Below, piece by piece: positions 1 through 8,803 of a DNA stretch of 13,079 nucleotides. Source of the DNA: Thioalkalivibrio sp. (GTDB lineage: Bacteria; Pseudomonadota; Gammaproteobacteria; SpSt-1174); contig DSBO01000184.1 in assembly GCA_011046015.1 (NCBI GenBank), positions 1-13,079 of the forward strand, read 5' to 3'. How positions within the stretch are numbered: position 1 is the first letter of the stretch; each line of letters begins with the position of its first letter. Both the position numbers and the translations under genes were made by a program. The notes under the pieces were generated by a model. That model was not told where the DNA came from. It saw only the letters and a list, made by a program, of their open reading frames with translations, and searched no databases.

Positions 1-19
1 CGGGTCACGGTACTCATGA
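1..19 (+). CDS. possible 3' end of upstream gene (rseB-like), partial
   Basis: One reading frame entering the window reaches a TGA at 17-19 that overlaps the rseC ATG at 16-18 as ATGA, a typical translational-coupling junction. Only five codons are visible, so the product cannot be read. The rseB assignment is inferred from the usual rpoE-rseA-rseB-rseC-mucD order and not from the residues themselves. Confidence 0.3.
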
Positions 20-483
20 TCGAGGAGTCCGCACGCGTGGTCCGTCTCGAGGACGGGTATGCCTGGGTGGAGACCCAGCGCAAGTCGGCGTGCGGGCAGT
101 GCTCGGCCAGCAAGGGCTGCGGTACCTCGGTGCTCGACAAGGTGCTGGGGCGCAGGCGCAGCGTGGTCCGGGTCCTCAATCCGGTGGGCGCGGAACTCGG
201 TGACGAAGTGGTCATTGGCCTGGGCGAGGGCGCGTTCGTTCGCGGCTCGCTGGCGGTGTATGCCCTGCCTCTGGTGACCCTGCTGGCCGGCGCGATGCTG
301 GGCCAGTGGCTGGGCCAGGCGGACGTGGCCGCGGTGCTGGGTGGCCTGGCCGGACTCGCCGCGGGCTTTGCCTGGGTCTGGCTGTTCACCCGGCGCATCG
401 CCGGCGACAGCCGCTATCAGCCGGTGATCCTGCGCCGCGTGCCGACGCTGGCGCCGCGTGCGCATGGCGTTTTCTCCCCCTGA
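16..483 (+). CDS. rseC: RseC/MucC-family sigma-E regulatory and SoxR-reducing membrane protein
   Basis: This 155-residue inner-membrane protein matches the RseC/MucC family. RseC is known as a modulator of sigma-E signalling and as a partner of the Rsx/Rnf complex that re-reduces SoxR. The N-terminal cytoplasmic part carries a cysteine cluster (C26, C29, C35 in SACGQCSASKGCG), characteristic of the family. Two membrane segments follow at about residues 79-97 and 104-124, with positively charged residues (TRR) after the second. The length is close to E. coli RseC. The ATG at 16 overlaps an upstream stop codon, which suggests coupling to rseB outside the window. The mucD-type protease immediately downstream fits the sigma-E/AlgU cluster. 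The redox role is inferred from the family; the Cys cluster and membrane topology are visible. Confidence 0.9.
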   Translation: MIEESARVVRLEDGYAWVETQRKSACGQCSASKGCGTSVLDKVLGRRRSVVRVLNPVGAELGDEVVIGLGEGAFVRGSLAVYALPLVTLLAGAMLGQWLGQADVAAVLGGLAGLAAGFAWVWLFTRRIAGDSRYQPVILRRVPTLAPRAHGVFSP

Positions 484-484
484 T

Positions 485-493
485 TGTCATAAT
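485..493 (+). promoter_or_regulatory. possible extended -10 promoter element for mucD/degQ
   Basis: The bases TGTCATAAT just after the rseC stop read as an extended -10 (TGn followed by CATAAT, one mismatch to consensus). No good -35 lies at the expected distance; TGGCGT at 465-470 is poor. Transcription would begin near position 500, giving a leader of a few dozen bases before the protease start. It could allow mucD expression independent of the rse genes. This is a by-eye call. Confidence 0.3.
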
Positions 494-537
494 ACCTCGC
501 TGTTTTCTCTCGAAATTTGTCGATCATGGTGCTCATG

Positions 538-1953
538 ATGCGTAAGGCTGCCTGGCATGGCCTGATTTTCCTGTGTTTCATCGTCGGTGCATTCGCCGCC
601 ACCGCGGCACTGGCGCGTCCAGCCCTGCCCGACTTTACCCAGCTGGTCGAGGCGAACAGCCCGGCCGTGGTCAACATCGGCACCACGCGTAAGGTCTCCA
701 TGCACCGCGGCCTGCCGCCCGGCATGGAAATACCCGACAACGAGATGTTCGGCGAGCTGTTCCGGCGCTTTTTTGGCGAGGGCGGCGAGCCGGAGGAATT
801 CGATACCACCTCGCTGGGCTCCGGCTTCATCATCTCCAGCGACGGTTATGTCGTCACCAACCACCACGTGGTGAAGGACGCCGACGAGATCGTGGTGAAG
901 CTGAGCGACCGCCGTGAGCTCAGGGCCGAGCTGGTCGGCAGCGACCCGCGCACGGACATGGCCCTGCTGAAGGTCGAGGGCGCGAACCTGACGACGCTGA
1001 AAATCGGCAGTTCCGAAGACCTCAAGGTGGGCGAGTGGGTGCTGGCCATCGGCTCGCCCTTCGGCTTCGAGCTGTCGGTCACCGCCGGTATCGTCAGTGC
1101 CAAGGGGCGCAGCCTGCCGAGCGAGAACTACGTGCCCTTCATCCAGACCGATGTGGCCATCAACCCGGGTAACTCGGGGGGGCCGCTGTTCAATCTGGAC
1201 GGCGAGGTGGTGGGCATCAACTCCCAGATCTACAGTCGCACCGGCGGTTTCATGGGCCTGTCCTTCGCCATCCCCATCGAGGTCGCGATGGACGTGGTCG
1301 AGCAGCTCAAGACCACCGGCCAGGTGAGCCGCGGCTGGCTCGGCGTGTACATCCAGGAAGTGACGCAGGACCTGGCCGAATCCTTCAAGATGGACAAGCC
1401 CAGCGGCGCACTGGTCGCCCGCGTGCTGCCGGACAGCCCGGCGGAGAAGGCCGGCTTCAAGGTGGGTGACGTGATCCTGAGCTTCAACGGCCGGGAGGTG
1501 GAGAGTTCCTCGCGCCTGCCGCCCATCGTCGGCTCGACTCCGGTGGGCAAGAAGGTGCCGGTCAAGGTGCTCCGCAACGGCCGCGAAATGACGCTGCGCG
1601 TGACCATCGAGGATCTACCGGCCGATGACGAACTGGCCAGCCGGGAGGCACCGCCGGCGGACCCGGCCACCCGCAATGCGCTGGGCGTGGAGGTGACCGT
1701 CCCCGATGCCGAGACCCGCGAGGCCTACGGGCTCGAGAAGGGGGGCGTGCTGGTGACCCGCGTGAGCGAGGGGCCGGCAAACGCCGCGGGGATTCGTCGT
1801 GGCGACATCATCGTCATGCTCAATGGCAAGTCCGTCGATTCGCTCAAGAGCTTCGAGGACGTGGTCGGCGGACTGCCCAGAGGGCGATCGGTGCCGGTAC
1901 TGGTGCAGCGCAAGTCCGGCCCGGTATTCCTGGCGCTCAAGGCCGCCGAGTAA
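538..1953 (+). CDS. mucD: DegQ/MucD-type periplasmic serine endoprotease with two PDZ domains
   Basis: This HtrA-family periplasmic protease/chaperone degrades misfolded envelope proteins. Numbering from the ATG at 538 gives 471 residues. A signal peptide (basic MRK, hydrophobic core, cleavage near ALA-RPALPDF) is followed by a trypsin-like domain. The catalytic triad is complete: H110 in TNHHVV, D140 in DPRTDMALL and S213 in NPGNSGGPL. Two PDZ domains follow at roughly 265-360 and 380-468. Its place directly after rseC matches MucD of the Pseudomonas AlgU cluster. The start is uncertain: TTG 517 and ATGs at 526, 535 and 538 are all in frame and none has a strong Shine-Dalgarno; 538 gives the cleanest signal peptide. 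DegQ or DegP would be equally valid family names; MucD is chosen from context. Confidence 0.95.
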   Translation: MRKAAWHGLIFLCFIVGAFAATAALARPALPDFTQLVEANSPAVVNIGTTRKVSMHRGLPPGMEIPDNEMFGELFRRFFGEGGEPEEFDTTSLGSGFIISSDGYVVTNHHVVKDADEIVVKLSDRRELRAELVGSDPRTDMALLKVEGANLTTLKIGSSEDLKVGEWVLAIGSPFGFELSVTAGIVSAKGRSLPSENYVPFIQTDVAINPGNSGGPLFNLDGEVVGINSQIYSRTGGFMGLSFAIPIEVAMDVVEQLKTTGQVSRGWLGVYIQEVTQDLAESFKMDKPSGALVARVLPDSPAEKAGFKVGDVILSFNGREVESSSRLPPIVGSTPVGKKVPVKVLRNGREMTLRVTIEDLPADDELASREAPPADPATRNALGVEVTVPDAETREAYGLEKGGVLVTRVSEGPANAAGIRRGDIIVMLNGKSVDSLKSFEDVVGGLPRGRSVPVLVQRKSGPVFLALKAAE

Positions 1954-1958
1954 CCCGC

Positions 1959-2216
1959 GTGCCGGACCGCAGCGCGGGACCATCGGCCCGGCTCACGGTC
2001 TACAGCCGTGTCGGCTGTCACCTGTGCGAAGACATGCAGGCGCAACTGTTGCGCCTGCAGTCGCAACTGAATTTTGAATTTGAAGTGGTCGATATCGACG
2101 AAGACGAGGCATTGCGTCAGCGCTTCAACGTGAAGGTACCGGTGCTCGCGTTGGGTGAGGATATCATCTGCTGTCATTTCCTCGACGAACGGTCACTTCG
2201 CGAAACGCTAACGTAG
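1959..2216 (+). CDS. glutaredoxin-like (DUF836) thiol protein
   Basis: This 85-residue protein has a thioredoxin fold of the short glutaredoxin-like DUF836 type. The opening beta strand (RLTVYSRVGC) runs into a C20-H-L-C23 redox motif and a helix. A cis-proline region (KVPVL, P61) and a strand with two more cysteines (C71, C72) follow. The only in-frame start that keeps the first strand is the GTG at 1959, five bases after the mucD stop, with no obvious Shine-Dalgarno, so it is probably translated by coupling. It ends five bases before lepA. Substrate and partner are unknown. Its position between an envelope protease and lepA suggests a thiol-maintenance role, but that is inference only. Confidence 0.82.
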   Translation: MPDRSAGPSARLTVYSRVGCHLCEDMQAQLLRLQSQLNFEFEVVDIDEDEALRQRFNVKVPVLALGEDIICCHFLDERSLRETLT

Positions 2217-2221
2217 GGCAC

Positions 2222-4018
<1,797 letters not shown>

Positions 4019-4036
4019 CAACCGGGAAACCTTCCA

Positions 4037-5008
4037 ATGAGTTCCAGTTTTATATTCATGCTGGCGGTCGTCGGCCTTGCGACCGGACTGATCTGGCTGG
4101 CCGAGCTGCTGTTGCGGCGTTACAGCGTGCAGCAGGGGGGCGCGGCCGAAGCCGGGGGCGCGACGTCTGGGATGCGCTACCAGCTGGCCCAGTACGCGGG
4201 CTTCATCGCCGTGGTGTGCGCGGTCATCCTGATGATCATCTGGCTGGGGCTGGAGCTCTTCCTGGTGGTCGCGACCTTCGCAACCGGCATCACCTGGCTG
4301 CTGGATACCGTGTTCCTGCGCCGCGGGCGCCGGGAGGCGAAGCCGGTGGCTCGCAGCGAGCCGATCATGGTGGAGTACGCGCGCTCGTTCTTCCCCGTGC
4401 TGCTGGTGGTGTTGCTGCTGCGCAGTTTCGTGGTGGAGCCCTTTCGCATTCCGTCCGGCTCCATGATGCCGACGCTGCTGGTGGGCGACTTCATCCTGGT
4501 GAACAAGTTTCACTACGGCCTGCGCCTGCCGGTGATCAATACCCAGATCACCGAGGGTGAAGCACCGGCGCGCGGCGACGTGGTGGTGTTTCGCTATCCC
4601 GAAAATCCCGAGGTCAACTATATCAAGCGTATCATTGGCCTGCCGGGCGACCGCGTGGAGTACCGGGGCAAGGTCCTCTATATCAATGGCGAGGCGCAAC
4701 CGCAGACCATGCTCGGGCTCTATGGCCTGCACGGCGGCAACGCGATCTCGCTCAAGGAAGAGACGCTGAATGGCGTCTCGCATCAGATCCTGATCGAGCA
4801 TGGACGCATTTTCGACGACGACGTGTACACGGTGCCGGAAGGGCATTACTTCGTGATGGGCGACAACCGGGACAACAGCAACGACAGTCGCCGCTGGGGC
4901 AGCGTGCCGGCGGACCACCTGGTTGGCAAAGCATTTTTCATCTGGCTAAATTGGGATTTCGCGAACGGGCAGCGCGACTTTTCGCGCATCGGTAACACAA
5001 TCAACTAA
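4037..5008 (+). CDS. lepB: Signal peptidase I with duplicated N-terminal membrane module
   Basis: Type I signal peptidase cleaves signal peptides of Sec/Tat-exported proteins on the periplasmic face of the inner membrane. The 323-residue protein carries the catalytic Ser142 in RIPSGSMMPTL, the general-base Lys197 in YIKRIIGLPGD and the box E sequence MGDNRDNSNDSRRWG (274-288). The N-terminus is unusual. Residues 1-28 and about 68-96 both look like the canonical first transmembrane segment (ATG-x-x-W-L, then an acidic residue, then hydrophobics and RR), with an extra hydrophobic stretch at 53-70 between them. The usual pre-catalytic anchor lies at about 116-134. That gives about four membrane segments instead of two, which keeps the catalytic domain outside. 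The start ATG has only a GGGAAA-like ribosome site. Confidence 0.96.
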   Translation: MSSSFIFMLAVVGLATGLIWLAELLLRRYSVQQGGAAEAGGATSGMRYQLAQYAGFIAVVCAVILMIIWLGLELFLVVATFATGITWLLDTVFLRRGRREAKPVARSEPIMVEYARSFFPVLLVVLLLRSFVVEPFRIPSGSMMPTLLVGDFILVNKFHYGLRLPVINTQITEGEAPARGDVVVFRYPENPEVNYIKRIIGLPGDRVEYRGKVLYINGEAQPQTMLGLYGLHGGNAISLKEETLNGVSHQILIEHGRIFDDDVYTVPEGHYFVMGDNRDNSNDSRRWGSVPADHLVGKAFFIWLNWDFANGQRDFSRIGNTIN

Positions 5009-5025
5009 ATGGGGATGGGACGGTC

Positions 5026-5397
5026 ATGAGGGGACCCGCACGTCAGGCAGGTTTGTCGTATTTCGGTTGGTTGGTCGCGATCGGCTTTGCCGCGGTCATC
5101 GTGGTGGTCGGGCTGCGGCTGATGCCGATCTACCTTGAGTATTTCACGGTCAAGACCACGCTGGAGAACGTGGCAGCCGAGGCGGGCGTGAGCAAGAAGA
5201 GCAAGCGCTATGTCTGGGATCGCCTGCAGAAGCGCTTCGATATCAACGATGTGACGGGTGTGACCATGGAGAACCTGACCATCGAGGTCGACAACAGTGG
5301 TGGGGCTACCTTCCGCATCAGCTACGAGAAGCGCAGCAAGCTCATCGGCAACCTGGACGTGGTAGCCGTGTTCGACACCCAGGTGAAGGCCAACTGA
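5026..5397 (+). CDS. DUF4845 small membrane-anchored protein
   Basis: This 123-residue protein has a single N-terminal membrane segment at about residues 10-30 (SYFGWLVAIGFAAVIVVVGL). A roughly 90-residue soluble domain follows, rich in charged residues and beta-prone stretches (NLTIEVDNSGG, ATFRISYEKR). The sequence and its position between lepB and rnc match the DUF4845 family of gamma- and betaproteobacteria, whose function I do not know. With an uncleaved N-terminal anchor the domain is probably periplasmic, although orientation is not certain. It starts 17 bases after lepB behind a GGGA-containing site and ends 5 bases before rnc. Co-expression with signal peptidase I makes an export-related accessory role conceivable, but nothing in the sequence proves it. 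Confidence 0.85.
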   Translation: MRGPARQAGLSYFGWLVAIGFAAVIVVVGLRLMPIYLEYFTVKTTLENVAAEAGVSKKSKRYVWDRLQKRFDINDVTGVTMENLTIEVDNSGGATFRISYEKRSKLIGNLDVVAVFDTQVKAN

Positions 5398-5402
5398 CCG
5401 CG

Positions 5403-6080
5403 ATGAGCAACCGTGGTTTGCGTGACCTGCTCGACGAGGCCGTTCTGGCCTCGTCGCGTTTTGAACAGGCAATCACGCACCGCAGTGCCGGCGGGCGACA
5501 CAACGAGCGCCTGGAGTTCCTGGGCGACAGCGTGCTCGGACTGGTGATCTCCGCCTACCTCCACGAGGCCTGTCCGGAGGTGGACGAGGGCGGCCTGAGC
5601 CGCCTGCGCGCCTCGCTGGTGAAGAAGGATAGCCTGGCCGAACTCGGGCGGGACCACGCGGTGGGCGACTGGCTCAGGCTGGGCGCGGGCGAGCTGAAGA
5701 GCGGCGGTTTCCGCCGTGACTCGACGCTGGCCGATGCCGTGGAGGCCATCATCGGCGCGGTGTTCCTCGAGCGCGGCTTCGACTACGCCCGCGATTTCGT
5801 GTTGGCGCTATACCGCGACAGGCTGGCGGCACTGCCGAGTGTCGACGACCTGAAGGACCCGAAGACGCGGCTGCAGGAGTATCTGCAGGGCCGCGAACTG
5901 GAGCTGCCCACCTACGAGGTGATCGACGTGCGCGGCAAACCCCATAACCAGAAGTTCACGGCGCGCTGTCAGGTGCCGGCACTCGAGGTGGTGACCGAGG
6001 GCGAGGGCAGCAGTCGGCGCAAGGCCGAGCAGGCCGCCGCGCACAGGGTACTCGAACTATTGCAGGAGAAAGACTCGTGA
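5403..6080 (+). CDS. rnc: Ribonuclease III
   Basis: RNase III is a dimeric double-strand-specific endoribonuclease that processes rRNA precursors and structured mRNAs. The 225-residue protein has the signature NERLEFLGDS (34-43) with the expected acidic residues E35, E38 and D42, and the second metal-binding pair D111 and E114 in DAVEAIIGA. A double-stranded RNA-binding domain occupies about 152-220 (KTRLQEYLQ start, KFTAR centre, RRKAEQAAAHRVL end). Length and domain order are standard. The gene begins 5 bases after the DUF4845 gene, and its TGA overlaps the era start, the conserved rnc-era coupling. In E. coli rnc is autoregulated through a leader hairpin; I see no equivalent long leader here. 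Confidence 0.98.
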   Translation: MSNRGLRDLLDEAVLASSRFEQAITHRSAGGRHNERLEFLGDSVLGLVISAYLHEACPEVDEGGLSRLRASLVKKDSLAELGRDHAVGDWLRLGAGELKSGGFRRDSTLADAVEAIIGAVFLERGFDYARDFVLALYRDRLAALPSVDDLKDPKTRLQEYLQGRELELPTYEVIDVRGKPHNQKFTARCQVPALEVVTEGEGSSRRKAEQAAAHRVLELLQEKDS

Positions 6081-6964
6081 TGCGTGCCGGATTCGTTGCG
6101 CTCGTTGGCCGACCCAATGTCGGCAAATCCACCTTGCTCAACCGCCTGGTGGGCTACCGGGTCGCGGCGATCGCCAGCAAGCCCCAGACCACCCGCAACC
6201 AGATTCGCGGCATCGTGACCACCGAGGATGCGCAGCTGGTCTTCGTCGACACGCCAGGCCTGCACGAGGACGCCCGCACGCTGCTCAACCGCTCGCTGAA
6301 CGCCTCCGCCGTGGCCGCGCTGGAGGAGGTGGACGTGGTCGCGCTGCTCGTGGAGGCGGGACGCTTCACCGCGGAGGACGAGTACGTGCTCAAGCGCCTT
6401 CAGCACCTGCGCCAGCCGGTGGTTCTGGTGATCAACAAGATCGACCGCCTCAAGTCGCCCAATGAGGTCCTCGGCTTCATCGACAGCATGCAAAAGCGGC
6501 ATGACTTCGCCGAGATCGTGCCCCTGTCCGCGCAGACCGGTGCCAACTGCGATTCGCTCGTGAAGGCGCTCAAGCCTTACCTGCCCGAGTCCGACCTGCT
6601 GTTTCCGGAGGATCAGATCACCGACAAGTCGGTGCGCTTCATCGTCGGCGAGCTCATTCGCGAGCAGATCATGCAGCGGCTGCACCAGGAGATCCCGTAC
6701 TCGGTGGCGGTGGAGATCGAGCAGTTCGACGAACAGCCGTCACTGGTGCGGATCGGTGCGGTGATCTGGGTCGAGCGCGACGGGCAGAAGGCGATCGTGA
6801 TCGGCAAGAAGGGGCAGATGCTCAAGGCCATCGGCTCGCACGCCCGGACCTCGATCGAGGCGTTCCTGGAGAAGAAGGTGTACCTGCGGCTCTGGGTGAA
6901 GGTGAGTGAGGACTGGCAGAACGACTCGCGACGCTGGCAGCAGTTCGGTGTGGACGCAGACTAG
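6077..6964 (+). CDS. era: GTPase Era, 16S rRNA-binding ribosome maturation factor
   Basis: Era binds the 3' end of 16S rRNA and assists 30S assembly. The 295-residue protein has G1 GRPNVGKST (11-19), the switch region with TTRNQIRGIVT, G3 DTPG (58-61), G4 NKID (120-123) and G5 SAQTG (151-155). A C-terminal KH domain contains VIGKKGQMLKAIG (241-253). Two starts are possible. GTG 6077 overlaps the rnc stop and lies 8 bases after AGGAG (6064-6068). ATG 6080 shares one base with the rnc stop but is 11 bases from AGGAG. The GTG has the better spacing; the proteins differ by one residue. Confidence 0.97.
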   Translation: MMRAGFVALVGRPNVGKSTLLNRLVGYRVAAIASKPQTTRNQIRGIVTTEDAQLVFVDTPGLHEDARTLLNRSLNASAVAALEEVDVVALLVEAGRFTAEDEYVLKRLQHLRQPVVLVINKIDRLKSPNEVLGFIDSMQKRHDFAEIVPLSAQTGANCDSLVKALKPYLPESDLLFPEDQITDKSVRFIVGELIREQIMQRLHQEIPYSVAVEIEQFDEQPSLVRIGAVIWVERDGQKAIVIGKKGQMLKAIGSHARTSIEAFLEKKVYLRLWVKVSEDWQNDSRRWQQFGVDAD

Positions 6965-7016
6965 ACCGCTGTTCGTTGCCGTAAACCTGTTGGCAGCGGC
7001 CGGGAGCGGCTGAGCG

Positions 7017-7682
7017 ATGCGTGCCACGGACGAAGCCTCCATCGGCTACATCCTGCACCGGCGGCCCTACCGCGAGAACAGCCTGATCCTCGATGTCCTC
7101 ACGCGCGAGCACGGGCGCGTCTCCCTGGTGGCGCGCAAGCGCGGCGGTCGCAAGGCGGCATCGCCGATTGCCTACGAGGCCTTCCGGCGCCTGCGCCTGA
7201 GCTGGCGGGGGCGCGGCGAACTCAAGACGCTCACGGGCTTCGAGCAGGCCGGCACCCTGGCACTGGGGCGCGACCGCCTGCTGTTCGGCCTCTACGTCAA
7301 CGAGCTGCTGATGCGCCTGCTGCCGCGCAGCGAGGCCGAGCCCGGCGTGTTCGAGGCCTACGAGCGGGCGTTGATGCAGTGGAGCGCGGGAGCGCCGGCC
7401 TGGGAAGTCACCACGCGCTTCGAGATCGCCCTGTTGCAGGCGCTGGGGTACGGCCTGGAGCCGGATGCCGCGCTGCAGCACGAGACGCCGGACAGCCCCG
7501 CGCGGCGTGTGCGCATTCCCTCGCTGTCGGCGGCCACGCGCGCGGCAGTGGCCGCCGACACGCTGGGCGACGCCCGCGTGCTCGCCGAGCTGCGGGCGTT
7601 GCTCGATGCGTTGTTTTATCATTACCTGGCCGGGCGGCGCCTGCGCACGCGCGCGCTGTTGCCGTCGTCATTCACCCGCTAG
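7017..7682 (+). CDS. recO: DNA repair protein RecO
   Basis: RecO, with RecF and RecR, loads RecA onto SSB-coated single-stranded DNA during gap repair. The 221-residue protein starts with an OB-fold (about residues 8-80: IGYILHRRPYRENSLILDVL, then HGRVSLVARKRGG). A helical domain follows (LYVNELLMRLLPR, FEAYERALMQW, FEIALLQALGYG). The CxxC zinc-finger cysteines found in some RecO proteins are absent, as is common in gammaproteobacteria. It is the usual third gene of rnc-era-recO but is separated from era by 52 bases. A GGGAG at 7002-7006 serves as ribosome site, partly in the loop of a 4-bp GCCG/CGGC hairpin (6999-7010). The assignment rests on the fold pattern and on synteny. Confidence 0.93.
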   Translation: MRATDEASIGYILHRRPYRENSLILDVLTREHGRVSLVARKRGGRKAASPIAYEAFRRLRLSWRGRGELKTLTGFEQAGTLALGRDRLLFGLYVNELLMRLLPRSEAEPGVFEAYERALMQWSAGAPAWEVTTRFEIALLQALGYGLEPDAALQHETPDSPARRVRIPSLSAATRAAVAADTLGDARVLAELRALLDALFYHYLAGRRLRTRALLPSSFTR

Positions 7683-7700
7683 TCCAGAAGGGCCCTCGCC

Positions 7701-8417
7701 ATGAAACTCGGTGTCAATATCGATCACGTCGCCACGATCCGTCAGGCGCGCGGCACGCCGTATCCCGATCTGATGCGGGCGATCCGCGAGGCGGAGGCGG
7801 GCGGTGCCGACGCCATCACCATGCACCTGCGCGAGGACCGGCGTCACATCCAGGACGCCGACGTGTTCGCCGCGCGCGAGGTGCTGACGACACGGCTCAA
7901 CCTGGAGATGGCCGCCACCAGCGAGATGGTCGGCATTGCCGGGCGCGTGAAGCCCGAGGAATGCTGCCTGGTCCCCGAACGGCGCGAAGAGCTCACCACG
8001 GAAGGCGGGTTGGACGTGATTGGGCAGCGCGACCGTCTGCAGCAGGTCTGCGCGGCGCTGGCCGAGGTCGGGGCGCGCGTCTCGCTGTTCATCGAGCCCG
8101 AACCGGCACACCTGGACGTGGCCCGCGAGATCGGCGCACCGGTGGTGGAGTTGCACACCGGCGCCTATGCGAATCGGCAGGGCGAGGCGCGGGCCCGCGA
8201 GCTCGAGCGCATCCGCGCGGCCGTCGCGCACGGCACCGCCATCGGGCTGCAGGTCAATGCCGGGCACGGACTGGACTACGAGAACACGCAGGCGGTGGCC
8301 GCCATGCGCGAGATCGTCGAACTCAACATCGGCCACGCCATCGTGGCGCGCGCCCTGTTCGTTGGCCTGCGCCAGGCGGTGGCCGAGATGAAGGCCATCA
8401 TGACCCCGGGCGGCTGA
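7701..8417 (+). CDS. pdxJ: Pyridoxine 5'-phosphate synthase
   Basis: PdxJ condenses 1-deoxyxylulose 5-phosphate with 3-amino-2-oxopropyl phosphate to give pyridoxine 5'-phosphate, the last ring-forming step of DXP-dependent vitamin B6 synthesis. The 238-residue TIM barrel shows VNIDHVATIRQARG (5-18), the active-site loop MHLREDRRHI with H42, NLEMA with E69, VPERREELTTEGGLDV (91-106), AGHG with H189 and the phosphate-binding NIGHAIVARALF (209-220). The ATG at 7701 has AGAAGG nine bases upstream and starts 18 bases after recO. Its TGA overlaps the acpS start by one base, the classic pdxJ-acpS coupling. No anomaly is seen. Confidence 0.98.
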   Translation: MKLGVNIDHVATIRQARGTPYPDLMRAIREAEAGGADAITMHLREDRRHIQDADVFAAREVLTTRLNLEMAATSEMVGIAGRVKPEECCLVPERREELTTEGGLDVIGQRDRLQQVCAALAEVGARVSLFIEPEPAHLDVAREIGAPVVELHTGAYANRQGEARARELERIRAAVAHGTAIGLQVNAGHGLDYENTQAVAAMREIVELNIGHAIVARALFVGLRQAVAEMKAIMTPGG

Positions 8418-8803
8418 TGCACATCTTCGGCATCGGCGTGGACATCGTGGCCATCGACCGTATCGAGGGGTTGCTGGCCCGGCATGGCGAGCGTTTCGCG
8501 CGCCGTATCCTGGGGGCGGAGGAGTTTGCCGAGTTCGGCGCGAGCGGCCAGCCGGCCGCGTTTCTCGCCAAGCGCTTCGCCGCCAAGGAGGCGGTGAGCA
8601 AGGCCATGGGCACGGGGTTTCGTGACGGCATGCGCCTGGCCGAGATCGGCGTCGGTCACGATGGGCTGGGGCGCCCGCTGGTGGTGCTGGCGGGCCGGGC
8701 AGCGGAGATCGCCGCCTCTCTCGGCATCACCGACTGGCACATCAGCCTGGCCGACGAGCGCGATGTCGCCATCGCCTACGTCACGGCGGTGGTTCAGGAC
8801 TGA
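8417..8803 (+). CDS. acpS: Holo-[acyl-carrier-protein] synthase
   Basis: AcpS transfers 4'-phosphopantetheine from coenzyme A to the serine of apo-ACP and so activates fatty-acid synthesis. The 128-residue protein has the family start GIGVDIVAIDRI with the metal ligand D9, and the second motif RFAAKEAVSKAMGTG with E58. The frame stays open far upstream, but the ATG at 8417, overlapping the pdxJ stop, gives the exact family N-terminus and normal length. The last 10 bases overlap the 3' end of the receiver-HPt gene on the opposite strand, and no terminator hairpin is visible between the two convergent genes. Confidence 0.97.
   Translation: MHIFGIGVDIVAIDRIEGLLARHGERFARRILGAEEFAEFGASGQPAAFLAKRFAAKEAVSKAMGTGFRDGMRLAEIGVGHDGLGRPLVVLAGRAAEIAASLGITDWHISLADERDVAIAYVTAVVQD

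Noticed and set aside
7379..8416. Long open frame upstream of and in frame with acpS, over recO and pdxJ
   Set aside because: The sequence is Arg/Ala/Gly-rich shadow translation of recO and pdxJ. Only the part from the ATG at 8417 has AcpS features.
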